Source of the DNA: Rhodobacteraceae bacterium 63075
Lineage (GTDB): Bacteria > Pseudomonadota > Alphaproteobacteria > Rhodobacterales > Rhodobacteraceae
Assembly: GCA_003417655.1 (NCBI GenBank)
Contig: QVMW01000005.1
Span: forward strand, 1-64,000
Length of the DNA: 64,000 nucleotides
Direction: 5' to 3'
Of this stretch, positions 7,995 to 17,651 are shown one piece after another. The notes beneath the pieces are model-generated. The model was not told the origin of the DNA. It saw only the letters and a program-made list of their open reading frames with translations, and did no database searches. Each line of letters begins with the position of its first letter. Position 1 is the first letter of the stretch. The translations under genes were made by a program, and so were the position numbers.

Positions 7995-8738
7995 ATGTTT
8001 ATTTTGAAGCGCATAATTTTTTTCGTTTTTATACTGACGCTTGCAAGTTGCATGGATCAGCAAAAATCCGTTATTGGCAAAGATGTTGGTGACTTGATGG
8101 GTGGAATTTCGGAAAGTGCTTTTTTATCTGATCGTAGAGCGCACTTTTCACGTATGCCAAATCGAGCGCTTTGCGAGCTGGCTCTTGTGGTGGAATCGGA
8201 GGTGTATGAAAACACCAACATCGTGCCACAAATACCGTCACCGGTAGCAGAAAGGTCTCCTTTTTCGTTTGGCTTAACGGATATTTTAGGCTCACCTAAT
8301 TTAGAGGAAGTCACCTTGTTTCCGCATAATATATCTGTGCAAAATCAGCCTTATTCAAATCGGTCTCTTGCAATGCAGGAACTGTCTTCGCGCGCTGAAC
8401 TTGAGCGGCAGAAAGTGTGTCCAATTCTTTCGGATATGAATGGGCAAGACGCAGCTCGTGCAGGGCAAGTGGCGATCCCCAAAACGCGGCGCAACTCTAA
8501 TATGAATAAAAGAGATCCAGCTTGTGTTGATGCGGCAAACCAACTTCATGCTAATGTGCTATGCAAGGGCACTTACGATAGTAAACCCTTCAGCGAGCTT
8601 CTTGCGGATATCATCGTATTGCGGCAGCAAGCGGAAGCAAGTGCGGCAGAACGACGTCGTTTGCGGTCTAAAATGGCGCCACTAGTTAGGTGTACAAGCA
8701 GTGAGCTATTTGGAACTATTCGCACAACCTGTTATTAA
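7995..8738 (+). CDS. Orphan lipoprotein
   Basis: A 247-residue protein with a hydrophobic N-terminus (LKRIIFFVFILTLASC) and a lipobox ending in Cys19, so it should be a lipid-anchored periplasmic protein. Beyond the lipobox I recognise no family. It has a few extra Cys near the middle and end and a Glu/Arg-rich helical region around 205-230. ATG at 7995 is preceded by AGGA; a TTG at 8004 (LKRIIF...) is an alternative start. Composition is markedly AT-rich compared with the genes after the tRNA. It is the last gene before the tRNA-Ser and so lies at the attachment-proximal end of the putative element. Confidence 0.55.
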   Translation: MFILKRIIFFVFILTLASCMDQQKSVIGKDVGDLMGGISESAFLSDRRAHFSRMPNRALCELALVVESEVYENTNIVPQIPSPVAERSPFSFGLTDILGSPNLEEVTLFPHNISVQNQPYSNRSLAMQELSSRAELERQKVCPILSDMNGQDAARAGQVAIPKTRRNSNMNKRDPACVDAANQLHANVLCKGTYDSKPFSELLADIIVLRQQAEASAAERRRLRSKMAPLVRCTSSELFGTIRTTCY

Positions 8739-8828
8739 CGTACATTCTCCAACCGCTTTTCCTATGTGGGGTTTGATGTGGGGTAGTGTTCGCAAGGCGA
8801 AAATTTATCCAACGAAATCAATGGATAA
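8739..8828. other. Probable element/chromosome junction next to tRNA-Ser
   Basis: This 90-bp AT-rich stretch separates the last foreign-looking gene from the 3' end of the tRNA-Ser gene. It contains a near-repeat (TGTGGGGTTTGA then TGTGGGGTAG). The foreign block lies on the 3' side of the tRNA, where tyrosine integrases usually recombine. No second copy of the tRNA 3' end was found between 1 and 8800, so the matching attachment site should be left of the window. Confidence 0.4.
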
Positions 8829-8918
8829 TGGCGGAGAGACAGGGATTCGAACCCTGGGACCCCGTGAAGGGTCAACGGTTTTCGAGACCGCCCCGTTCGA
8901 CCACTCCGGCACCTCTCC
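8829..8918 (-). tRNA. tRNA-Ser(CGA)
   Basis: Read on the minus strand it starts GGAGAGGTGCCGGAGTGG and has a serine-type long variable arm. The anticodon loop is CTCGAAA (anticodon CGA, reading UCG), the T-loop is GGTTCGAATCC, and the encoded 3' CCA is at 8831-8829. The acceptor stem pairs GGAGAG with CTCTCC. The 3' end faces the mobile block at 1-8738, as expected for an integration target. The gene appears intact. Confidence 0.95.
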
Positions 8919-9068
8919 GCGGGGGTCTGGGGGCGTTTAGCCAAGATCGTGGGCCCGTGCAAGGGCGATTTCGGCTCTCATCACGCTTGCGAGAAATGTG
9001 ATTGTTTCGGCGCGCCTGTGCACTAGGTTGATAGGTGCACCGCGACAGATGGCGGGATAGGAGGCGAT

Positions 9069-9896
9069 ATGCGGCAGATCATCACCCGGGTTTTTCTCGT
9101 GCTGGCTCTCGGGGCCGGCCTCGCGCAGACGGCGCTGGCCGCCGACAAGGCGCGGCTGGAGGCCTTTTTGAAGGTGACGGGCTTTGACGTGGCGCTCGAA
9201 TCCATGCGGATCGGCGCGCAGGACGCGCCGCAGATGATCGGGATGGAGGCCAGCGATTTCGGTATTCTCTGGGCCGATGTGGCCGACGAGGTCTTCGAGC
9301 CCGAAGCGATCCGCAAGGACGCGATGCAGCTTCTGGGCGCGGCGATGAGCGACGAGATGCTTGAACACGCGGCCGATTTTTACGCCTCGGATCTCGGACA
9401 GAGGCTTGTCGAGGTGGAAAACGCCGCCCATGCAAGCGATGATGACGGCGCGACGGCCGAGCGCGGTGAGGCGCTGGTGGCCGGGATGGTCGAAGCGGGC
9501 AGCGCGCGGCTGGAGATGCTCAAGCGCATGAACCACGCGATCGACCCCGAGAATGTGGGCATCAAGGCGTCGCAGGAAGTGCAGATCCGCTTCCTGCTGG
9601 CCGCCTCCGACGCGGGCGTGATCGACCGGATCGACGAGGCGACGCTGCGCAGCCTCATGGAAGACCAGGCCGGCGCGGTGGCGATCGAGGTCGAGAAATC
9701 GGCCCTGGCCAATTCGGCCGCCGTCTACGAGGGCTTCTCGGATGCCGAGCTGGAAGCTTACGCCGAGGCGCTCGAGGCGCCGCTCATGCAGGATGTCTAC
9801 GAGCTGATGAACGGGGTGCAATACGCCATCATGGCCGACCGTTACGAGCAGCTTGCCGTGAAGATGGGCGAGCTGGGGCCGGGCCAGGAGCTCTGA
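9069..9896 (+). CDS. Exported DUF2059-type protein
   Basis: A 275-residue protein with a clear signal peptide (MRQIITRVFLVLALGAGLAQTALAA, cleavage near residue 24-25). The mature part is acidic and helical and has two stretches of the type '..ALLGAAMSDEMLEHAADFYASDLGQRLVEVE' and '..GFSDAELEAYAEALEAPLMQDVYELM', the pattern of DUF2059 repeats. It should be periplasmic; its biochemical role is unknown. It is the first core-genome gene after the tRNA and lies 218 bp before the rplU promoter region, transcribed in the same direction. Confidence 0.7.
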   Translation: MRQIITRVFLVLALGAGLAQTALAADKARLEAFLKVTGFDVALESMRIGAQDAPQMIGMEASDFGILWADVADEVFEPEAIRKDAMQLLGAAMSDEMLEHAADFYASDLGQRLVEVENAAHASDDDGATAERGEALVAGMVEAGSARLEMLKRMNHAIDPENVGIKASQEVQIRFLLAASDAGVIDRIDEATLRSLMEDQAGAVAIEVEKSALANSAAVYEGFSDAELEAYAEALEAPLMQDVYELMNGVQYAIMADRYEQLAVKMGELGPGQEL

Positions 9897-9940
9897 GGCG
9901 CGGGGGCCGGTAAAAAACGGCGAAATCGCGCGGGCTGCCC

Positions 9941-10008
9941 TTGACTTGGGCTGCGGATTTGAACATAAGCGCGCAGCCGGGCGGGGAAACTTGCCCGGAT
10001 TTCGTTTT
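9941..10008 (+). promoter_or_regulatory. rplU-rpmA promoter and leader hairpin
   Basis: TTGACT (9941-9946), a 17-bp spacer and CATAAG (9964-9969) form a good housekeeping-type promoter. Just downstream, CCGGGC (9977-9982) and GCCCGG (9993-9998) make a 6-bp stem followed by the T-rich ATTTCGTTTT. This would place an attenuator-like structure in a leader of about 140 nt before rplU. Attenuation is inference. Confidence 0.5.
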
Positions 10009-10114
10009 AATGACGCCTCGGGAGAGGCGCGCTGTTCGAGGCGGCACCGGATGATCGGGGCCACAACACTGCAAGCGCAGGGCCAAAGAACGCGGGTGAC
10101 AAAGGAAAGACGCG

Positions 10115-10792
10115 ATGTTCGCAGTCCTCAAGACAGGCGGCAAGCAATACAAGGTTCAATCGGGCGATGTGCTCCGTGTCGAGAAACTTGCAGCTGACGC
10201 CGGTGAAAAAGTTCAATTCAACGAAGTTCTGATGCTCGGTGGCGACAAGCCCACCGTCGGCGCACCGCTCGTGGACGGTGCTGCCGTCCAGGCCGAGGTG
10301 ATCGACCAGATCAAGGGCAAGAAGGTCATCAACTTCGTCAAGCGCCGCCGCAAGCACTCCTCCAAGCGGACCGTCGGCCACCGCCAGCAGCTCACGCTGC
10401 TGCGTGTCACCGACATTCTCGAGAAGGGGGCTGACAAGTCGGGCGTGAAGGCCGCTGTCGGCGCAGGCTCGGTTGCAGGCGTTGCCGCGGCTGCCGCGGA
10501 GGCGAAGAAATCTGCACCGAAGAAAGCTGCACCGAATAAAGAGGCCAAGAAGGCCGAACCCAAGGCAGAAACCAAGAAGGCTGCGAAAGCCGAAGGCGGC
10601 GACGACCTCAAGGAGCTCTCGGGTGTCGGTCCGGCGCTGGAGAAAAAGCTGCATGACGCTGGCGTGACGACATTTGCCCAGGTCGCGGCATGGACTGCTG
10701 ACGATATTGCCGATATGGACGAGAAGCTCAGCTTCAAGGGCCGCATCGAGCGTGAAGGCTGGGTTGAGCAAGCCAAAAAGCTCGCTAAGTAA
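10115..10792 (+). CDS. rplU: 50S ribosomal protein L21 with C-terminal HhH extension
   Basis: Residues 1 to about 103 are canonical L21 ([23 protein letters not shown]..., '..[28 protein letters not shown]'), which binds 23S rRNA near L20. The protein is 225 residues, about twice the usual length. A Lys/Ala-rich linker (about 115-160) leads to a helix-hairpin-helix-like domain (about 165-225, '[43 protein letters not shown]'). Such long L21 forms occur in Rhodobacterales; the function of the tail is not established and nucleic-acid binding is an inference. It is followed 21 bp later by rpmA, its usual operon partner. Confidence 0.96.
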   Translation: MFAVLKTGGKQYKVQSGDVLRVEKLAADAGEKVQFNEVLMLGGDKPTVGAPLVDGAAVQAEVIDQIKGKKVINFVKRRRKHSSKRTVGHRQQLTLLRVTDILEKGADKSGVKAAVGAGSVAGVAAAAAEAKKSAPKKAAPNKEAKKAEPKAETKKAAKAEGGDDLKELSGVGPALEKKLHDAGVTTFAQVAAWTADDIADMDEKLSFKGRIEREGWVEQAKKLAK

Positions 10793-10813
10793 GAGACGTA
10801 AGGAGACAACGAT

Positions 10814-11083
10814 ATGGCACACAAGAAAGCAGGCGGTTCATCCCGTAACGGTCGCGACTCAGCCGGTCGTCGCCTTGGCGTCAAGAAATACGGCGGAGAG
10901 AGCGTCATCGGTGGCAACATCATCGTGCGCCAGCGCGGCACCAAGTTCTACCCCGGCGAGGGCGTGGGCATGGGCAAGGATCACACGATCTTTGCAACCG
11001 CGAACGGCAACGTGAAGTTCCACAAGGGCCTGAAGGGCCGCACGTTCATTTCGGTCCTGCCAGTGGCGGAGGCCGCCGAGTAA
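10814..11083 (+). CDS. rpmA: 50S ribosomal protein L27
   Basis: An 89-residue L27 starting [16 protein letters not shown], with the characteristic '[14 protein letters not shown]' and '[28 protein letters not shown]' blocks. The N-terminal tail reaches the peptidyl-transferase centre. It starts directly with MAHKKAG, without the cleavable extension found in Firmicutes. GGAGA lies just upstream of the ATG. It ends the rplU-rpmA operon and is followed by a strong intrinsic terminator. Confidence 0.97.
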   Translation: MAHKKAGGSSRNGRDSAGRRLGVKKYGGESVIGGNIIVRQRGTKFYPGEGVGMGKDHTIFATANGNVKFHKGLKGRTFISVLPVAEAAE

Positions 11084-11113
11084 GCCGATCTTAACGTTCA
11101 GTGAACACAGATA

Positions 11114-11146
11114 GGGGATCGGTGAAAGCCGGTCCCCTTTTTCTTT
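11114..11146 (+). terminator. Intrinsic terminator of rplU-rpmA
   Basis: GGGGATCGG, loop TGAAAG, CCGGTCCCC: a 9-bp stem with one G-T pair, followed by TTTTTCTTT. It lies 30 bp after the rpmA stop and before the lysE-type gene. Confidence 0.88.
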
Positions 11147-11162
11147 ACAGGGAGCATGGTGG

Positions 11163-11753
11163 ATGAGTGTCGCACTCGCGCAATACCTCGTCTTCGGGGC
11201 AAGCCAGGTGGGCACGCCCGGGCCGGCCAACATGGCGCTGATGGCCACGGGCGCGCGCTTCGGCTTCCGCGCGGCGCTGCCCTTCGTTGCGGGGGTGGCG
11301 CTCGGCAAGCAGCTCATCATCTGGCCCATCGGCTTCGGCCTGATGGAGCTGGCGCAGCGGGTGCCCTGGGCCTTCGAGGCGCTCAAATGGGCTTGCGTGG
11401 CCTATATCTGCTGGCTCGCGTGGAAGGTTGCCAACCTGCGGCTCGAAGCGGGGGGCGCGGCGGAGGAGGCGCCGGGCTTTGTCGCGGGGCTCTGGGTGCA
11501 CCCGCTCAACCCGAAGGCCTGGGCGATGATCACGGCGGGCTTCACCAGCTTCACCGCCGAGGGCACGCCACCCTTCGAGGCGACGCTGACCATCGCGCTG
11601 TGCCTGCTGGGCCTTCAGATCGTGCTGCACCCGGTCTGGACCTATGCCGGCGACAGGATCGCGGCGCTGGTGGCGGGCAGGCCGGCGGAAAAATATCTGA
11701 TGTGGACGCTGGCGGCGCTGACCGTCGCGTCCGTTCTTCTGGTGCTGATCTGA
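11163..11753 (+). CDS. LysE/RhtB-family amino-acid exporter
   Basis: A 196-residue inner-membrane protein with about six hydrophobic segments. The family's N-terminal signature is visible ('SQVGTPGPANMALMATGARFGFRAALPFVAGVALGK'), as is 'GLWVHPLNPKAWAMITAG' in the second half. Members export amino acids such as lysine, threonine or homoserine; the substrate here cannot be told. It is preceded by AGGGAG and followed 13 bp later by a GNAT gene on the same strand, so the two may be cotranscribed. It lies after the rpmA terminator and needs its own promoter. Confidence 0.85.
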   Translation: MSVALAQYLVFGASQVGTPGPANMALMATGARFGFRAALPFVAGVALGKQLIIWPIGFGLMELAQRVPWAFEALKWACVAYICWLAWKVANLRLEAGGAAEEAPGFVAGLWVHPLNPKAWAMITAGFTSFTAEGTPPFEATLTIALCLLGLQIVLHPVWTYAGDRIAALVAGRPAEKYLMWTLAALTVASVLLVLI

Positions 11754-11766
11754 GGAGGGATCACAC

Positions 11767-12309
11767 GTGATACACGACAAGAGCACGGCGCAGGCCGTCA
11801 TCGCGGCGGAGGGGTTCGTCCTGCGCCCGCTGACCGAGGCCGACGCGGGGTTGATCGAGCTTTACGCGGGCGATGCGCGCGTGGCGAAGAATACCAGCGA
11901 CATCCCTCATCCCTTGCCCCCCGGCACGACAGAGGCCTTCATCGCCCGCGCGCGCGAGCCTGCGCGCAAGGAGGATGTCTGGGCCATGGATGCCAGCAAG
12001 GAGCGGGGGCCGAGCCTCATGGGGCTGATCGGGCTGGAACGGCTCGACCGGGAGCAATCGGAGATCGGCTACTGGGTTGCCCCGGCCTTCTGGAACACGG
12101 GGCTGGCCTCGGCGGCTGTCGCCGCGCTTCTGAAGGCCAATCCGCAGGGCTGCGAGACGGTCTTCGCGTCCGTGTTCCAGGACAACCCGGCCTCGGCGCG
12201 CGTGCTGACAAACCAGGGGTTCGAATATATCGGCGATGCCGAGACCTATTGCGTCGCGCGGGCCGCGACCGTGCCGACCTGGACCTATATCCGCAAGATG
12301 ACAGCTTGA
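11767..12309 (+). CDS. GNAT-family N-acetyltransferase (RimJ-like)
   Basis: A 180-residue protein with the RimJ/RimL-type GNAT layout: an N-terminal 'FVLRPLTEADAGLIELYAGD', the central 'GLIGLERLDREQSEIGYWVAPAFWNTGLASAAVAALLKA' with the acetyl-CoA-binding helix, and the C-terminal 'VFQDNPASARVLTNQGFEYIGDAE'. It should transfer an acetyl group from acetyl-CoA to a protein N-terminus or small amine; the substrate is unknown. It sits between the LysE-type exporter and obgE, an arrangement common in related genomes. Confidence 0.85.
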   Translation: MIHDKSTAQAVIAAEGFVLRPLTEADAGLIELYAGDARVAKNTSDIPHPLPPGTTEAFIARAREPARKEDVWAMDASKERGPSLMGLIGLERLDREQSEIGYWVAPAFWNTGLASAAVAALLKANPQGCETVFASVFQDNPASARVLTNQGFEYIGDAETYCVARAATVPTWTYIRKMTA

Positions 12310-12338
12310 GCCGCGCCGTGAATGGCTTTAGGCCATAA

Positions 12339-14503
<2,165 letters not shown>

Positions 14504-14534
14504 TAGGATCGGGTTTGACCGAAAGGGTAAGACG

Positions 14535-15800
14535 ATGACGGACGAGATGGATATCCAGGCCACCATGCGCAAGATCGGCGCGGCGGCGCGCGCGGCTTCG
14601 GCGGAGCTTGCCTATGCGTCCGCCGAGCGCAAGGCCGAGGCTCTGAACGCTGCGGCGGATGCGCTCTGGGCGCGGCGCGCGGAGATCCTGCAAGCCAATG
14701 AGAAGGACATGGCCTTCGGCGAGGAGAAAGGCCTGTCGGCGGCGATGCTCGACCGCCTGAAACTCGACGAGAGCCGGATCAGGGCGATGGCCGATGGTGT
14801 CCGCGCCGTCGCGGCGCAGGATGATCCCGTGGGCGCTGTCATGGCCGAATGGGACATGCCGAGCGGGCTGCATATCCGCCGCGTGCGCACGCCGCTCGGG
14901 GTGATCGGGGTGGTCTATGAAAGCCGCCCGAACGTCACCGCAGACGCGGGCGCGCTTTGCCTCAAGGCGGGCAACGCCGTCATATTGCGCGGCGGCTCGG
15001 AGAGCTTTCACTCGTCAGGCGCCATTCACGCCTGCCTCGTGGAGGGGCTCAGGGCGGGAGAGCTGCCGGTGGCGGCGATCCAGCTTGTCCCGACCCGTGA
15101 CCGCGCCGCCGTGCAAGAGATGCTGACCATGGTGGAACATATCGACGTGATCGTCCCGCGCGGCGGCAAGGGGCTTGTCGGCCTCGTGCAGCGCGAGGCG
15201 CGCGTGCCCGTCTTCGCGCATCTCGAAGGGATCGTGCATATCTACATCGACAAGGCCGCCGACCCGGTCAAGGCGCTCGACGTGGTGCTGAACGCAAAGA
15301 CCCGGCGCACGGGGATTTGCGGCGCGGCGGAATGCCTGCTGATCCACAAAGATGCGATGTCCACGATCGGGCAGGGGCTGATCCGGGCGCTGATCGACGC
15401 GGGCGTGGAAGTGCGCGGCGACGAGACGTTGCAAAGCCTCCAGAACGTCTCGGCCGCAGGCGAGGAGGACTGGGGCCGCGAGTATCTCGACAAGATCATC
15501 GCCGCGCGTGTCGTGGCGGATGTGGACGCGGCCATCGCCCATATCCGCCGCTACGGCTCGCAGCACACGGACTGTGTGATCACCGAGGATGACGCGGTTG
15601 CGAAACGCTTCTTCGAGCGGCTCGACAGCGCCATCCTGATGCGCAATGCCTCGACCCAGTTCGCCGACGGGGGCGAGTTCGGCATGGGCGCGGAGATCGG
15701 GATCGCCACGGGCAAGATGCATGCGCGCGGGCCTGTCGGGGCCGAGCAGCTCACCAGCTTCAAGTATCTCGTGGAAGGCGACGGGACGGTGCGGGGCTAA
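14535..15800 (+). CDS. proA: Gamma-glutamyl phosphate reductase
   Basis: A 421-residue NADPH-dependent aldehyde-dehydrogenase-fold enzyme that reduces glutamyl-5-phosphate to the semialdehyde, the second step of proline synthesis. The catalytic cysteine lies in '[15 protein letters not shown]'. The signature '[12 protein letters not shown]' and '[44 protein letters not shown]' are intact. Start chosen at 14535 ([15 protein letters not shown]) because AAAGGG lies about 8 bp upstream; the frame is open 45 bp further back. The stop is followed directly by repeat and terminator-like palindromes. Confidence 0.97.
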   Translation: MTDEMDIQATMRKIGAAARAASAELAYASAERKAEALNAAADALWARRAEILQANEKDMAFGEEKGLSAAMLDRLKLDESRIRAMADGVRAVAAQDDPVGAVMAEWDMPSGLHIRRVRTPLGVIGVVYESRPNVTADAGALCLKAGNAVILRGGSESFHSSGAIHACLVEGLRAGELPVAAIQLVPTRDRAAVQEMLTMVEHIDVIVPRGGKGLVGLVQREARVPVFAHLEGIVHIYIDKAADPVKALDVVLNAKTRRTGICGAAECLLIHKDAMSTIGQGLIRALIDAGVEVRGDETLQSLQNVSAAGEEDWGREYLDKIIAARVVADVDAAIAHIRRYGSQHTDCVITEDDAVAKRFFERLDSAILMRNASTQFADGGEFGMGAEIGIATGKMHARGPVGAEQLTSFKYLVEGDGTVRG

Positions 15801-15967
15801 GCCTGTTTTCGAATTTGCTGCGCAAATCCGACTGGCCGGGGGCTTCGCCCCCGGACCCCCGGGCGCGGGGCGAAGGTGACGCAAACCCGGGAGCGTTTCG
15901 CAAAGCGTCCTTCGCGACACCGGGATATTTTTAGCAAGAAAAAGACTCCACCCCTTTTCGGACGGTC
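15801..15967. repeat. Intergenic palindrome cluster after proA
   Basis: The gap between convergent proA and chpT carries several short palindromes. At 15810-15830 there is a TTTGCTGCGCAAA-type dyad. CCGGGGGC-TTC-GCCCCCGG (15836-15854) is a stable hairpin that could terminate both genes. GGGATATTTTTAGC-AAGAAAAAG (15922-15944) is a copy of a second element. Closely similar copies occur at 23285-23490 and 33873-33970, so these are dispersed extragenic repeats. Confidence 0.75.
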
Positions 15968-16576
15968 TCAGAAGCGGATCTTCACGCTGGTGTCATCCGT
16001 TTCGTAGCCGAGGTTGCGCCCGAGCGCGGCGGTGCAGACGGGTAGCATGGCAAATTGCACTTCCGAGGGCTGGACGGAGGGATTCCCGGCGCCTGCCAGC
16101 ATGTCCCAGAGGGGCGCGTGAAGGCGCATCGTGTCCGCCGCGCCCGTGATACGCCAGCCCGGGCCCTCGCGCGCGACGTCGAGCTGCCCGCCCGAGGGCA
16201 GGGCCGCAGCAGCGCAGAGCAGGGCGAGAAAGACGGCCTGGGCCTCGTCGCGGGGGACATCGCCCTCTGCCTGCCACGCGCAGTCGAGCCGCGTGTCCCT
16301 GTAGAAGGCGCTCAGGATCCCGGTGATCTCGGACGGGCCGATCATCTGCTCGGAGGAGGCGAGGCCCAGCGCGATCCTGTAGAACCTGATCCGCGCATTG
16401 GCCCCGGCGACGCTGTCGGAGATCAGCGACATCTCGGGAGAGCCGGCCGTGCCGGTCAGCTCGATCAGTTCCATTCCGTTCGAGATCGCGCCGACGGGGG
16501 AGATGATGTCATGACAGATGCGCGAGCCGACGAGCCGGGCGAGGGTGAGCATGTCCTGTGTCATGGCTTGTGTCAT
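15968..16576 (-). CDS. chpT: Histidine phosphotransferase ChpT
   Basis: A 202-residue protein with the ChpT plan: a dimerisation/phosphotransfer helix pair with the phosphorylatable His22 in 'GSRICHDIISPVGAISNGMELIEL', then a degenerate ATPase-like domain that does not bind ATP. In alphaproteobacteria it passes phosphate from the hybrid kinase CckA to CtrA and CpdR; in Rhodobacterales this controls motility and gene-transfer-agent genes rather than viability. Start chosen at 16576 (MTQAMTQDMLTLARLVGSRI). The longer frame has no family sequence and would cross the divergent DUF3553 gene. Confidence 0.88.
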   Translation of the reverse strand: MTQAMTQDMLTLARLVGSRICHDIISPVGAISNGMELIELTGTAGSPEMSLISDSVAGANARIRFYRIALGLASSEQMIGPSEITGILSAFYRDTRLDCAWQAEGDVPRDEAQAVFLALLCAAAALPSGGQLDVAREGPGWRITGAADTMRLHAPLWDMLAGAGNPSVQPSEVQFAMLPVCTAALGRNLGYETDDTSVKIRF

Positions 16577-16604
16577 AGCGGGCCTTTCCTGTATGGGCTG
16601 CCTC

Positions 16605-16790
16605 ATGAGTGATCTGAATGCCATCCTGACACCTGGAATGCGGGTGCGCCACCCCGGCCAGCCCGACTGGGGCATCGGCCAGGTGCAGTCCAACATCGGC
16701 GGCAAGATCACGGTCAACTTTCCCGACGCGGGCAAGGTTGTCATCGATGGCAGCCGGATCGAGCTTCAGCCCGTCCTTGATGCCCAATGA
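16605..16790 (+). CDS. DUF3553-family small protein
   Basis: A 61-residue protein (MSDLNAILTPGMRVRHPGQPDWGIGQVQSNIGGKITVNFPDAGKVV...). The 'G.RV.HP..PDWG.G.V.....' beginning, followed by 'VNF..AG', is the DUF3553 pattern, similar to the small beta-barrel also present in UvrD-like proteins. Function unknown; a role in binding RNA polymerase or nucleic acid is only suggested by the fold type. It is divergent from chpT, with just 28 bp between the start codons, so their promoters must overlap each other's coding or leader sequence. Confidence 0.75.
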   Translation: MSDLNAILTPGMRVRHPGQPDWGIGQVQSNIGGKITVNFPDAGKVVIDGSRIELQPVLDAQ

Positions 16791-16793
16791 TGG

Positions 16794-16809
16794 TTACCGA
16801 AAGGTTAAC
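16794..16809 (+). promoter_or_regulatory. CtrA-like box upstream of olsB
   Basis: TTAC-N7-TTAAC at 16794-16809 differs by one base from the alphaproteobacterial CtrA consensus TTAA-N7-TTAAC. It lies in the short gap between the DUF3553 gene and olsB, close to chpT, whose product phosphorylates CtrA. A one-mismatch hit of this length can arise by chance. Confidence 0.35.
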
Positions 16810-16883
16810 GCGGCAGGGGCGCTTGCGGGACACTGCCGGCCTGGCGTAAGCACATGCGCAGCGAGAGGGGGGAGCAGGGGCTG

Positions 16884-17651
16884 ATGGGCGCGCCACAATT
16901 CGAGGCAAGGCTGGCGGAGAGCGCGGCGGACAGGCGCGCGGCGCACCGCCTGCGCTACGAGGTCTTCGTGGCGGAGCTGGGGGGCGACGGCGAGATGGTC
17001 GACCATGGCGCGCGGCTCGAACGAGACAGCTTCGATGCCCATGCCGAGCAATTGCTTCTCATAGACAGGGCGCGCGGCGATCACGCAGAGACGCAGGTCG
17101 TCGGGGTCTACAGGCTCATGACGCAGGACGCCGCGGTCCGCGCCGGGCAATTCTATTCCGAAAGCGAATATGATCTCGGCAAGCTCAGGGCGAGCGGGCG
17201 GAGGCTGCTGGAGCTCGGGCGCTCCTGCCTGCATCGCGACTATCGCGGCGGCACGGCCATGCTGCATCTGTGGACCGCGCTGGCAGACCAGGTTCAGGCC
17301 CGCGGGATCGAGCTGCTTTTTGGCGTAGCGAGTTTTCACGGCACCGATATCGACAGGCTGGCCGCGCCCTTGTCGCTTCTGAATGCGCGCCACCTTGCGC
17401 CGGAGGCGTTGCGCGTGCGGGCGCGTGCGGAGAGCTTTCAGACGATGGATCTCGTGCCGGCGGGCGCGCTCGACAGGCGGGCTGCGATGCGGCAGGTGCC
17501 GGCGCTTATCAAGGCCTATCTGCGCCTCGGCGGCGTCGTGGGTGAGGGGGCTTTCATCGACCATGCCTTCAACACGACGGATGTCTGCCTGATCCTCGAC
17601 ACTGAAGAGATGAATGCCCGGACCCGCGCCATTTACGAGGCGCGCGGATGA
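16884..17651 (+). CDS. olsB: L-ornithine N(alpha)-acyltransferase OlsB
   Basis: A 255-residue GNAT-fold acyltransferase that transfers a 3-hydroxyacyl chain from acyl carrier protein to the alpha-amino group of ornithine, giving lyso-ornithine lipid. Visible blocks are 'RRAAHRLRYEVFVAELGG', 'VGVYRLMTQDAAVRAGQFYSESEYDL' and 'LELGRSCLHRDYRGGTAMLHLWTALADQVQARGIELLFGVASFHGTD', typical of OlsB and the related hemolysin-like acyltransferases. Start chosen at 16884 (MGAPQFEARLAES) after a purine-rich GGGGGGAG; an ATG at 16854 is possible. The stop overlaps the olsA start (ATGA), matching the known olsBA operon. Confidence 0.88.
   Translation: MGAPQFEARLAESAADRRAAHRLRYEVFVAELGGDGEMVDHGARLERDSFDAHAEQLLLIDRARGDHAETQVVGVYRLMTQDAAVRAGQFYSESEYDLGKLRASGRRLLELGRSCLHRDYRGGTAMLHLWTALADQVQARGIELLFGVASFHGTDIDRLAAPLSLLNARHLAPEALRVRARAESFQTMDLVPAGALDRRAAMRQVPALIKAYLRLGGVVGEGAFIDHAFNTTDVCLILDTEEMNARTRAIYEARG

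Noticed and set aside
1..8828. A second copy of the tRNA-Ser 3' end marking the far attachment site
   Set aside because: No such copy was found within the window; the far end must lie to the left.
8937..10064. 375-codon minus-strand frame across the DUF2059 gene
   Set aside because: Antisense to a gene with a clear signal peptide and family pattern; no ribosome site or domain.
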